Source: Akebia trifoliata (Eukaryota > Streptophyta > Magnoliopsida > Ranunculales > Lardizabalaceae). From it: 64,000 nucleotides of DNA. Under the pieces are notes generated by a model. The model was not told the origin of the DNA. It searched no databases and saw only the letters and a program-made list of their open reading frames with translations. The DNA lies in the NCBI GenBank assembly GCA_017979445.1, contig CM030717.1, forward strand, positions 18,091,288 through 18,155,287, in the 5' to 3' direction. Made by a program: the position numbers and the translations under genes. Positions 11,487-22,389 of this stretch are shown here, piece after piece. Position 1 is the stretch's first letter; each line of letters begins with the position of its first letter.

Positions 11487-12150
11487 TCTCCCCTGAGTTT
11501 GCCAACTAGAAAACGAAAACGAGAAATAGAATGCGACTTGGTAAAGAAATCTGCAAGCTGCAAAAAAGAAGAAACAAATGGCAAAGTAATGGTGCCATGC
11601 TTGAGATGATGACGAGTGAGGTGACAATCGATCTCAATGTGTTTAGTTCGTTCATGAAAAACCGAGTTGTGAGCAATCTGAATAGAACTCTGGTTGTCAC
11701 AATACATAGGAGTGGGATGGGAAAGAGAAACTCCCATATCTGCAAGTAACCAACGTAACCAAACAATCTCTTTGGTAGTAGATGCCATAGCACGGTATTC
11801 TGCTTCGGTTGAAGATTGAGAAACAATAGATTGTTTCTTGCTTTTCCACGAAATAAGAGAATCACCCAAAAAGATACAAAAACCAGTAACAGACTTGCGA
11901 TCTGTGGGATCGCTGCCATGATCAGCATCAGAGTATGCACGCAATTCAAGGGAAGAGGTGGATGAAAGTAAAAGACTCTGAAAGATTGTACCCCGAAGAT
12001 ACCGCAAAATACGAAGAACAGCTGCCCAATGAACTGTACTAGGAGAAGCAACAAACTAACTAACAACATGAACAGCATATGCAATATCTGGACGAGTAAT
12101 AGTGAGATATACCAAGCTCCCAACAATAGTACGGTATAAAGTAGGATCTG
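11456..12150 (-). pseudogene. Copia RNase H, C-terminal part of pol (frameshifted, one stop)
   Basis: This frame carries the copia RNase H: AYSDADHGSD with the first acidic residues, then SSTEAEYRA with the catalytic glutamate, then MYCDNQSSI and HERTKHIEID. RNase H degrades the RNA strand of the cDNA hybrid. It is joined to the upstream reverse transcriptase by a one-base loss near 12,150-12,160. It is interrupted by a TAG at 12,056-12,058, where related elements have a CAG glutamine codon. The open part begins downstream of that stop at about 12,007 and ends at 11,456 inside the LTR. As it stands no RNase H fused to reverse transcriptase can be made. Confidence 0.92.
11487..11497 (-). other. 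Copia polypurine tract
   Basis: Read on the minus strand, CTCAGGGGAGA abuts the 3' LTR directly. This is the expected position and composition of the plus-strand DNA primer. Confidence 0.85.
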
Positions 12151-14373
12151 ACAAGGTAAACCATCAGAAAAAAAATACTTTGCGTTAACCTCAATGGGAG
12201 TATCAACAGTCTTATTATCCGTAAGTCTAGCCCGCTCAAGAATATCTACAACATATTTCGACTGAGAAAGAAGATAACCTCTGGGTGAGCAAGCTACCTC
12301 AATACCCAAGAAATATCGTAGAGAACCCAAATCTTTCATTTCAAACTGTCTAGCTAACTCTGTCTTCAAAACTGAAATACCGTCAATATCATCACCAGTA
12401 ATAATCATGTCATCAACATATAAAGACAGAATGATACGACCTGCATCAGTGCACTTAACAAAAAGAGCAGAATCATGACTACTAGAAGTAAATCCAAGGG
12501 AAGAGATCACAACAGAAAATTTCTCAAACCAAGCACGAGGTGCTTGTTTGAGACCATATAATGCTTTCTTGAGCTTGCAAACAAACCCAGAATCATGTGG
12601 AATACCAGGAGGGGGCGCCATATAAACTTCTTCTTGAAGATCTCCATTCAAGAAGGCATTTTTAACATCAAGTTGAGAGATATGCCACTGACGAACTGAA
12701 GCTACTGCAATAAGAGTACGAATAGTAGTCATATTTGCAACAGGAGCAAATGTCTCCTCATAATCCATACCATACTGTTGAGAGTACCTTTTTGCAACCA
12801 ACCTAGCTTTGTATCGCGCAATAGATCCATCAGAATTAGTCTTGATCTTATATACCCAACGACAACCAATAACACTCTTACCAGGAGGTAGAGGAACCAA
12901 ATCCCAAGTACCTGTCTTATGCAAAGTAGAAAGTTCCTCATCCATAGCTTGTTGCCAAAGATGATCAATAATTGCCTCTTTATAGGAAGAGGGCTCAGAG
13001 AGACAATAAATAGAAGCTAAAAAGGAAGTAAAAGATGAAGAATAACAAGAATAAGCAAAATCTGGTAACTTTGTAGACTTACGAGTGCGTATGGATTGAC
13101 GTAGAGGTGGATCCACAATCTCAGACGGAGCTTGAGAGACCATAGGAGAAGAGGAAGCTTCAGGTGTACCGGAGAGCAAAGTGTCAGTACCAGCAGAATG
13201 ATCAATACAAATTGGTTGTAAAGATAACGGTGTAAGAACATGAGAAGGGGTATTTGAAGTACTAGGAACCTGAGATGACAAACTATCAGAATCCTCAGAA
13301 AAAGGATCTATACGAATAAGATCAGATCTAGTCAAGTTATGAGTAGTGGATGGAATAGAAAAGTAAGGTATATGCTCGAGAAAAACAACATGACGAGATA
13401 CATAAAGTTTCTGAGTTATTGGATCAAAACAACGATACCCCTTTTTACCTTCACCATAACCAAGAAAAACACAAATAGCAGATCGAGAGGACAACTTGCT
13501 GCGTTCTACATGAGGACGAAGAACGAAACAAGTACAACAAAAAACTCTAAAGAAAGAATAATCAGGAGCATACCCATACAACTTTTCGAAAGGAGAAAAA
13601 CCTGAAGTATGAGAAGATGGAATTGTATTAATCAAACTTACAGCAGTAAGAACAGCTTCACCCCAAAACACACTAGGAACATAAGCAGACAACAAGAGAG
13701 AACGAGCAGTTTCAACAATGTGCCTATGTTTTCTTTCAGCAACACCATTTTGCTCAGGAGTATCTGTACATGAAGTTTGATGAATAGTTCCATCTAAGGC
13801 AAGCAACTCACAAAATTTATCAGAAGTATATTCCCCACCCAAATCACACCTAAAACATTTGATAATAGCAGAATGTTGAGTTTTGACAAGAGCACGGAAG
13901 GCTGTGTATATCTCAAAGAATTCAGAACGATGTTTCATTAAATAAACCCAACAATAACGAGTATGATCATCAATAAAAGAAACATAATATCGAGACCCTC
14001 CTTTTGTGACAACAGGAGAAGGTCCCCATACATCAGAATGAATCAAGTCAAATGGATAAGAAGAAATAGAAATACTTCGATTAAAAGGTAAAGCTGAAAA
14101 TTTTGCCAGTTTACATCCACTACAATCAGAAATATCAGAAGTTTGCAAATTTCCTAAAGCCCCTGTAGAAACCAAAAATCTCAAACGAGAAGACGAAACA
14201 TGACCTAGGCGATAATGCCATAAATAAAAGCTAGAAGAAGAAGGACTCAAACGAAAAGAAGACAAATCAACACTAGTAGCAGCAGCAACTGGCACTTTTA
14301 ACTTATCCAAAATATATAATACTCCCTTCCTACGGCCTGTCCCAATCAGCTTCTGAGACTGCAGATCCTGCAC
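12151..14373 (-). pseudogene. Copia integrase and reverse transcriptase (pol)
   Basis: Counting from 14,373, the frame shows an HHCC zinc-binding motif (H53, H58, C84, C87). The integrase core is D114, D177 and E213, giving D-D-35-E spacing. A variable linker follows, then the reverse transcriptase: WVYKIKTNSDGSIARYKARLVAK at about 506-528, QLDVKNAFLNG at about 567-577 and LYGLKQAPRAW at about 605-615. The catalytic YVDD is at residues 652-655 (12,409-12,420). Integrase joins the cDNA to the genome and RT copies the RNA. The two domains are intact in one frame for about 740 codons, but the start is cut from gag-protease by a one-base loss near 14,390. After about 12,150 the frame runs on into chance sequence. 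The minus-strand order integrase then RT proves copia. Confidence 0.95.
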
Positions 14374-14807
14374 ATAACAAAAAGAAGAGGAAAAATGACT
14401 AAATTACCAGAATCACATAACTGACCAACAGAAGCAAGATTTAATGTGAGTTTAGGAATATGATAAACATTAGGGAGAGACAAGTGCGGTGTGACAACAG
14501 AACCAACACCTGCTAAAGGCATAGGAGTGCCATCAGCAGTCATGACAGGAATAGAAGTCGAAGGAGACATAGAAGTAAAAGATGAAAAATCTAGAGACAT
14601 ATGATGTGAAGCACCAGAATCCAAGACCCATACAGAATGTGACATACCTGAAGAACTATGAGGCAACTGACCTACTGAAGAAGAAGCAGACATAGCTTGT
14701 GGTTGTAAGGAGAGAAACTTCTGAAATTGCTCAGCCAGAGTACTAGGATCAGTGAAGGGATCTGATGAAACTACTACTGCAGTATTAGACTGTGGTGGCT
14801 TATAACC
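14346..14807 (-). pseudogene. Copia aspartic protease segment
   Basis: The frame contains WVLDSGASHHM, the DSGA active-site motif of the copia protease that cuts the Gag-Pol polyprotein. The usual downstream pattern LPNVYHIPKLTLNLASVGQL follows. It is in the same frame as gag but separated from it by a TAG at 14,808-14,810. It loses frame against integrase near 14,390 in a T-rich run, consistent with a one-base deletion. Confidence 0.92.
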
Positions 14808-15674
14808 CTAAGATGGTCTATGAGCATTAGATTGTGACTGGTTGCCAGGCTTCCAAGCTTGAAATTGCTGCTGCGATTGATTCTGCTGTCTCAACTTAGG
14901 ACACTGAGCCTTCCAATGTCCTTTCTGCTTACAGAAACTACACTCATCGAAGGCAACTTGTGTGTAAGGCTTATTCTGATTATTAGAGAGGGACTTAGAA
15001 GGTACTGCTAACACAGAAGGACTAGAAGTAGAAAGAATTCCCTTTTCAGAATAAGACTTAAGACGTATTTCTTCAGCCAATAACTCACTAACAACTGAGT
15101 CAACAGAAGGAAGTGGAGAACGATGCAAAATTGAACCTCTAAGTCCTTCAAAATCACTGCGAAGAGCCGTTAAAAACTATACCAACCGTTGCTGCTCTCT
15201 ACGAGCAATATAGGCACCACATGCCTTTAATTCTGCCGATTCTATAAGAGCCAATTGATCCCAAAGATCTGTCATAGCAGAATAAAACTCCTGAATACTC
15301 ATGTTCTTCTGCTGAAGAGCTCGTATGTCATTCTCCAATTGATACTGCTTTGTAAAATTGGACTGAGTGAATAACCTTTGCAGATGGTCCCAAACCTCCT
15401 TTGTTGTCTCATACTTCGCCAACTGTGTACCTATGGAATGCTCAACAGAATTGTTAATCCAAGTAATAATTTTTGCATTGTTTGCTTCCCAGGTATCTAT
15501 CAAAGCAGCGTAACCCTCATCGGTATCCCTAGGTTTCACAGAAGTTCCACTAACATATCCCCACATCTTTTTACCCTTAAGAAAATTTCTCATCACGTAA
15601 CTCAAATACGAATAATTCTTTCCATCCAACCTCACACTCACAGATTGAAGCGAATCGTCTCTTTCAGTAGCCAT
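14808..15674 (-). pseudogene. Copia gag with two TAG stops
   Basis: Translation from the ATG at 15,674 gives MATERDDSLQ, then the plant copia gag (UBN2-type) region with GKNYSYLSYVMRNFL and KEVWDHLQRLF. A TAG at 15,177-15,179 interrupts it, and the same frame continues after the stop into a zinc knuckle CSFCKQKGHWKAQC (CX2CX4HX4C, 14,901-14,942). A second TAG lies at 14,808-14,810. Gag forms the virus-like particle and the knuckle binds RNA. Both stops stand where a CAG codon would be expected. The start is chosen because a four-residue upstream extension is only hydrophobic leader sequence and MATE fits the family. Confidence 0.92.
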
Positions 15675-15727
15675 AATAAAAAAAAACAAAGATAACCAGA
15701 TCGTAAAAGAAGAAAAATCAAATACCA

Positions 15728-15863
15728 GATTGCAGAAACTGAATGAAAATCCTATCGAAATCGTCTCTTTTCAGATTGCAGAAACTGAACGAAAACCCTA
15801 TCGAAATCGTCTCTTTTCAAATTGCAGAAACTAAACGAAATCCCTCTCAAAATCGTCTCAAAA
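15728..15863. repeat. Three 46-47-bp tandem repeats in the copia leader
   Basis: The unit starting ATTGCAGAAACTGAACGAAA occurs at 15,728, 15,775 and 15,821, between the gag start and the primer binding site. Just beyond, 15,880-15,955 is unusually GC-rich and bounded by direct copies of GGAGTTGGATCC. Confidence 0.85.
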
Positions 15864-15989
15864 AAAAATTATTCGTATTGGAGTTGGATCCCCCGGCAAG
15901 GGCGCGCTGCCCCCTGCAACCCCCAGCCAACTCACCGCGGAGTTGGATCCGCAAAAACTCTGTGTAAAATCAAACCTCGTTCCATGAAC

Positions 15990-16001
15990 GCTCTGATACC
16001 A
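15990..16001 (-). other. Copia primer binding site (initiator tRNA-Met)
   Basis: On the minus strand TGGTATCAGAGC directly follows the 5' LTR. This is the standard plant copia site complementary to the 3' end of initiator Met tRNA. Confidence 0.95.
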
Positions 16002-16200
16002 TGTTAAACAATCCAAAAACACACATAGAAAAAGAAAAAAGGCTACTGTTTTATTGATTCTACATAAAAGCAATTGAATACAAAAGAATGATTTAACCTA
16101 AATACAAAGTGACTATATATAGGTTAAGTCAAAGAAAATTGAAAAGACTATTCTACCCTTAATAAACAATTAATCAAAAATAACCCTATATTTCTTAACA
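16002..16200 (-). repeat. Copia 5' LTR (199 bp) with promoter
   Basis: This is the upstream LTR of the minus-strand element, almost identical to 11,289-11,486. On the minus strand it holds TATATATAG at 16,113-16,121, a plausible TATA box for the element transcript. Confidence 0.97.
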
Positions 16201-16205
16201 ATCAT
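16201..16205. repeat. Target site duplication ATCAT (copia, right)
   Basis: Second copy of the duplicated target, matching 11,284-11,288. Confidence 0.95.
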
Positions 16206-18746
16206 GAATAGGTCTATTGGATTAGGTGTCTTGGATTAATGTTCTGATATTGGTCTCTCTCTCTCTCTTATAGAGAGCTATGAGCTCTGAAATTGAGAAT
16301 CCAACAAGGCTGGGTACTCGGTATTTAGCAGAGGTAGTAGTAAGACAAGTGGTAGCAGGAGATGGTAACCCCCCAGGTGAGGGAGATCCTCTCCCTAGAC
16401 CCATCAAGAAACTTCTCTCTGTCTAGGGGGAGTCCTTGATCTTTTCTACGGAGGAAGAGATCAAAGTTGGTTATGAGTAATTCAAATTTATTTTTGTAAC
16501 GAAGTTTTGGAAGCCTCGATCCAAATTAGAGGAAATCGGAAGTTTTAAAATCCAAATTGTTGTAAATTAAGTTCAGCAATGATATTTTAAGATGGATACA
16601 GTGACTTGAATCAAAATAAATAATAATTTAGATCTAATCTTACCAATTGGATTTGGTTTCCTTAGAATTGTAGAAAATTTCCAAGTTTCCTTTGATCTTC
16701 ACAATTATAAACTTACTCTCTCTCTCTCTCCAAAGATTTCTCTCAAAGATCAAATTAGATTAGAATGGATTCTCTTTTGCTCATGAAATAGGCTCCCTCT
16801 ATTTATAGACTTATAGAGGAGTGAAGAACAAAAAAAAAAAAGCAAATAAAGTGTATTGAAATATAGCGATTTCTGGTTGTTATATATTCAACTTGAATGT
16901 AGCAACCAGAAATCTCTATGTTTCATTCTTAGCTAATCTTTAACATTTTTCTTTGTTTCTTTTGTTTCTCCTCTTTTTTTCTTCCATGATTTCTTTTTCA
17001 CTTATGTGATCCTTGAGCCCTCTCTGGGTACTTGTGATTGCCCAAAGGGCATTGATCTTCCAAAAAGGAGTTTGATTTCTAGATAAAAAGTTGTAAATCT
17101 GTGGACTTCTTGTGGTCCCAACTTGATGTATAACAATAAAGTTCCCTTAATGCTTGCCTGCCAGAGAGTAGTTTAAAGGTTAGCAACAGAACTTGATTTG
17201 TAGAAGTATAAGTCCAAAATTCCAATGGGCCATGTAATTAAGCCCAAATATCAAATACCAATAGGCCCATGCAACACATCACGTGGGTAGTATCTCAAGG
17301 AAAGTATTTCAAAAGTTGTACGAAAGAAAAACCGACCAAAGAACCCACACTTCGCAACTATAGCTTGTGACTTGTTGCTGAAGACAATCTAAAGATACTT
17401 TGAATCTCTTTCTTGTGTGCCAGAACTATTCCAAAACTCCCAAATTGAAATTGGTGACCACAAGTGCTTGAAGACAACAAGGTTGGAGATAGAATGATCG
17501 AGGAAGAAAACAAGGACTATTCGAAACCAATCCAAAGGTATACGCAAAACGATTTAGATGTTGTTAGAATTTGTTAGATACAAAAAGAAAGGAGAAAACA
17601 AGCAAAACCATGCAAAATAGAAAACTAGGGTTTCATAATGAAGACATAGAACCAAAAAAGATACCATAGGGAGATTATAAATATGGAGTAATGCCAAAAA
17701 TGACACCAACCAAACCAAAATGAAGGCCAAACAGTAGGAAAATTCGGAAAGTTTCACCCTAGAAAGCGATGATGCAATCGCTATTTGAAGTGGTTGCTTG
17801 ATCGTTAGTTTTAAGGATCACAAAATCACTATATCACTTGATCAAAAAGTTGGAAGATAGCAATCAGATTTCCCTAAAAAATAACGATAAAAAGATTTCA
17901 GATTTTGAAAGATCTCTAGACCTACAAATTTTTTGAATTTTGGGAGGTTTTTTAACTAAACACTTATGGTCATGTAAAAGCACCAAAGATCCCAGAAAAC
18001 AAACACTAATGCATACACCTAATATGAATCCCCTTCATTCCTTAACATTTCTAACATTATTGTGCCATTTTAATAATCTGGTGGTATTATTGTGCAGATT
18101 GAAATGGCAACCACACCATGGAAAACCACAACTTCTAGGACACGTGGGAAAATAGCCAAAAATCCAACGCAACTCTTGCAACAGGACAAGTCCCAAAATA
18201 AGTACCAAGGATTGCCAAACAAACATGCTAGGAAATAGACCGAATGGAATAATGCCAAGCAGTTGAAGAGGAAATCATTACTAGATCAACTATCCAAATC
18301 ATCATCAAAAAAGTATATTAAAATATTTTTGTCATTCGACGTATTCACACTGCATGCATTATTTATCTTCTTTCTTTCTACTAACTCTTTTAGTCTTTCT
18401 TTCACTTTTGCTAACAAGACTTCTTCTTGTAACTTGAATGGTTGCATAACATTCTCTGAAAAGAGTGCTTGATCTTCTTTGTTACGAATTAGACCTTCTC
18501 AACTAAGCTAATTTCCAATGCCAAACGCATCCCTGGAGAAAATTTTAGTACATCAAATATTAACACAACAACAAGAATGTTTTGAGATATACTAAGGGAC
18601 CTCATCATCACTTACCTCTACTGTTTCGATAGTCTTCTTTTTTTTGTTATTGTCGTCTTTCCGAGATTGTTAGTATTTTCTAACATTTTCTCCCCCTTCT
18701 TCCTTCCACCTTTTACTATCAAAGCATCTACTTCCATCTTGTGGTC
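16206..18746. other. Intergenic DNA, no supported gene
   Basis: It contains a CT run (about 16,254-16,269), another at about 16,708-16,726 and a short plus-strand frame at 16,280-16,426 (48 codons, no known domain). A minus-strand TATAAATAG-type box near 16,800 sits in sequence that looks like an old LTR fragment. No protein family was recognised from 17,000 to 18,700. Confidence 0.5.
16858..16924. repeat. 67-nt hairpin with 26-nt arms
   Basis: GAAATATAGCGATTTCTGGT at 16,858 pairs with ACCAGAAATCTCTATGTTTC ending at 16,924, with about 23 of 26 bases complementary and a 15-nt loop. It may be a tiny foldback element or an RNA structure; the sequence cannot tell which. Confidence 0.7.
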
Positions 18747-20214
18747 TTTAGACACCTCATTTTTGCACTTGCTTGATTAATCAACTCGTCAACTCAATTA
18801 CGACGATTCTTGATGATGGACGAATATTCTAAAGTTTTTTATTTATTACTAGATATGTTTCCAAAGCTTGGACGAGATATTTTATGCAAACAAATCTTAT
18901 CAACCACACTACACTTGAAAAATGTGACCCAAAATATAGAAATCATCATTTTGAGATTAAAATAAGCTTTACAAGAAAAATCATAAAAAAAATTATAAAA
19001 TTATCAAAATACTCTTGACGCTCTGGAGGCTACATTACGTTTAAGAAAATATTTTCAAACACATAAAATAACAAACTAAAACTAAATCAACTGTTTCGTC
19101 AATTTCCACAAAATTCAACAAAATTACTAAATATATCTCTTATGGGTTCCACGATCATTTCACGCAAAAAATTCATAAGTGACGCAAACTAATATTCTTA
19201 TTGAATTTCTTACGAAAAATTGATTCTGAAACATCCCAAATCGTCAAAAAAAAATGATATCTCAACATAAAACTCCTCTTTGAACGCAAAAAGGTAATTT
19301 TCCAACCCTAAAATTTAAAAATCTAAAATTAATAATTAAAATATTAATTAATGTAAAGTAAAATCATAATAAATCAAATTAAAATTTTTGAATAAATAAT
19401 TAATTAGTTAAGCCCATGGGCCAAATTTCAAATAGCGACTCATTTATTTAAGTAGAGCCCACTTGATTTTTAATAAAGAACCCTCCACCGGGGGTTTCAA
19501 ATAATTCAAAATAATTTAATAAAGAATCCTCTATTGGGGGCTTCTCCAAAATTTAAGTTAGACATAGACTCTACCGCAAAGAGACTTAATTAAACTATAA
19601 TCTTATCAATAAAACTTTTTAAAAAGGGAATTTTATTTCCTAATCTTGTAGGTCTTGAGAAATCCTACAAAATAGAAGTCAAAAACTCTTTAAATTTTTT
19701 TTCAAAATCCTAAATCTAGAGTCCAAAGTCAATACCTAATCCCATGCCCTAATTTTCAACCTAAAAATACTCAGAAATCTTAAAAAATACCTTAAAAGTA
19801 AATATTAAAAAAAAAACATTCAGATTTAGAAGAAGAAAGTCTCATCTTGGAAACTATGAGCAGATCTAGAAGTGAATACAAATAAAGAAAATTCACACAA
19901 GAAATGCTCATCATCATTTTTTAAGGGAACTGATCGTTGTAATCACTAAAGTAAAAAAAAAAGTAATTTTTCTTATCTTTATTATAGATTTAGACCATTT
20001 TTGCAATGTAAATCTTTGAGAATAATAAAGACCAGCTTTCGTTGGGCAGGATTGGTGCCACCAATCCTGTAACTTGATCCATGTACCCATAACATCTTGG
20101 TAGTTTTGTGTTTCTTATCTATTTAGAGTCATCTTTGGTTCCTACACCATAAAATTAGGTGGTGACTCAAAAAAAAAAAATCAGATCTGCACCCACGAAT
20201 TGAGGATGTTTTCA
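18747..20214 (+). repeat. Tat-type 5' LTR of an upstream element (E0)
   Basis: Starts TTTAGACACCTC, a mutated form of the TGTAGACACC start shared by eight other LTRs in this window, and contains the common CTGATTAATCAACTCGTCAA block early on. It ends GATGTTTTCA and is followed by the shared primer-site block (ATGACGACTCCACTAGGGA). It has leader sequence after it and no polypurine tract before it, so it is a 5' LTR. Its 3' partner is not in the window. Confidence 0.85.
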
Positions 20215-22389
20215 ATGACGACTCCACTAGGGATTTCAAAGATCAAATTTGAAAATCTCAAAGATTGGTGTATTGCAAAGTTAGCCTAATTTTATTTTAT
20301 TTTCTTATGTTTTTTGGCATGTTGGTTGAGTTTTTATCGTTTTGGACGATTTTCTTTTTTCTTTTTATTTTTTGTGATGTTTTGTTCTAACCATGGGTCA
20401 CCTTTGAACAACCCAAAACAATCTAAAATTTAAGGTTCAAGAAGAATTGGGAGAGGTTAATTATTGGGTTTATGCTTCAGATTATAATGTCATTAAAAGA
20501 AATTGGGTTGCCCACTTGACGGTTGCCTTTCAATGATCCCGGAAGGATTTAATGCTCAAGCGATAGTGGGTCCTGTGAGGCTTCTTACAAGAGAAGAAAT
20601 ACAAGAATATGAGAATTTGGGGGTGTGATGTGGCAAGCATTAAATAAAAAAAATAATTAAAAAAGTGGCTGGTGAACTATTTTGTGTATATGTGTGTGCG
20701 CGTTGTTGGTAGTAACAATAAATAAAAAGAAAAAATAATTAATAGTGATATAGAATGGTGCGCCATTCCTAACCATGGTCAATGGTACCCTATTAGTATG
20801 CCATGTGGAACTTTTGTGACCTACTGACTGTATGGATGTATGGTCCATACCTTGATGAATCTACATATAAGAAATCAGTTTTTATCATTGTTAGTGGCTT
20901 CACCAAGGGATGAACCTCATATCCGTACGGTCAATGGGTCCAAAACAATTCCACGTGGCATATAATGAGGTGCCACTGACCAAGATTAGGAACATCACAT
21001 CATTCTAGATCCTTACTCCTTAAAACTCCTCATTATACACGTTGTTAGCCGCACAAACCTTACTTTGGGTCAAGCTATTATGACTTGCTTAATAAAATAT
21101 TAAATCTTACTAAGTGTTGTTGGGCCCTCTTGGAAGATTAAATTAGAAATCTGACATCGTAGTCTTCTAGATTTCGTGAAAAACTCTGATTTTAAAAACA
21201 AAAGTGATCATGAACTTCCATTTTGAGTGTGGATGGATATGATTTGTCAATTTGAAAATTAAAATCCAATGGAGAACATTAATAGTTTAAAAAAAGGAAT
21301 CATTTTTTAAAATTCTTATAATTTTTTCCTTTATAATCCTATGACATCTAATCATGTTTTAGGGTGCCACAAATTAATGGTGTTAGGATCCATTAAAATG
21401 TTTTTCAATTAACAAATTAACCCCATTAATTTGAGTTTTGCAAAATTGTATAAGGGACAAAATTATATATATATATAGGTTTTAGAAAAAAGAAAATATT
21501 ATTTTTTATTAATTTGGGGATTTTATCACTCGTACATTTTCAATATCCTAAATATAAAATAAATAAAAATCTAAAAAATTCATGTACCTATAATACCCTC
21601 AATTATATCATCTCCCTCCTCTCAACTGTTGGTGGTTACTTTGAAGGGGTTTTATAAGTATTTGATCATTTGCAATATCATGGGTCCGTCCCACTTCAAG
21701 TTATGTTAAGTAAAGAGCTTACTTTTTGACTGCATCATTGCATGGCATTCAAAATAGTAAGACTAGCCTTACTAACTTAATAAAATTTTATTTTTTACTA
21801 ATGGTCTTTGACTTTACCATGTGGCACTCGAAAACATGATCAAACGTCACGAGCTTGTGGAGGAAGAAATTCTAAGAGTTTTTTTTAAAAAAATTCAAAA
21901 AAAAAAAATCTTCATTTTAAATTTAAATTTTAAATTTTTCAATTTCGATAGTCATCCATTTTCAAAACCTTAGGTCTAAGCTTGAAAAAGAAAGAATTTG
22001 TTTTCGAATTTTTTTTCTTTTTCAATCCAAACTTTTTATTTGAAACCTAAAAGGTTGTGGTACTGGTATGCCAATGCGATGGTCCACGTGAACCTAATAA
22101 TCCTTAGTAAGGTTTCAAGTATTACTTAGTTGGTTAGGATAGCCTAAGTTCTCACTCACATGATTGATTGAGTAACAAACTTAATGAAGCAAGGGAATTT
22201 TTGTGCTAAAAATGCAACAAGTCTACTCAATAAAAAAAAGGACAAATTGTTGGTTGTTCTTGTGCCCATGTCTGATTGATGATTGATATTTTTTTTGTGC
22301 TATCCTGGTTGGTTGATCATTTTTATTCTCTTTCGCACTACCTTGATTGATTGCATATGTTATATCGGTAGGACTAGCGATGCTACCGT
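20215..22389 (+). other. Leader remnant of E0
   Basis: The first 250 bases resemble the leaders of the other Tat elements (GATCAAA...TTGAAAATCTC, then T-rich sequence). A stretch near 22,255-22,370 resembles the later leader (TCTGATTGA...TGTGCTAT...TTGATTG). Between them lies about 1.4 kb that the other leaders lack, including the foldback at 20,747-21,011. No coding frame is supported. Confidence 0.5.
20747..21011. repeat. 265-bp long imperfect hairpin (MITE candidate)
   Basis: GATATAGAATGGTGCGCCAT at the left pairs with ATGTTCC...CATTCTAGATC at the right. Pairing continues through CCATGTGGAACTTTTGTGAC against its inverse with roughly one mismatch per five to six bases, over about 110 bases per arm, leaving a loop of about 35 bases. 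No coding frame. No clear target duplication was fixed. Confidence 0.65.

Larger units (their letters stand above)
11289..16200 (-). mobile_element. Complete Ty1/copia LTR retrotransposon
   Basis: The 4,912-bp element has two LTRs, an initiator-Met primer binding site, gag-protease-integrase-RT-RNase H in copia order, a polypurine tract and a perfect ATCAT target duplication (11,284-11,288 and 16,201-16,205). Integrase before reverse transcriptase is diagnostic of copia. The two LTRs differ at only three places (one 1-bp length change, two substitutions), so insertion was recent. Yet the coding region has three TAG stops and two one-base frameshifts. It was therefore probably already defective when it inserted, using proteins from a related copy. 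Confidence 0.97.

Noticed and set aside
13339..13605. 88-codon plus-strand frame opposite the copia integrase/linker
   Set aside because: Antisense shadow of pol on the minus strand.
16280..16426. 48-codon plus-strand frame starting ATGAGCTCTGAAATTG
   Set aside because: Acceptable start and stop but no family, no promoter or splice context and no second copy; too short to support as a gene.
18263..18472. 69-codon plus-strand frame rich in Ser/Phe
   Set aside because: Looks signal-peptide-like only because of T-rich composition; no homologous motif and no gene structure around it.
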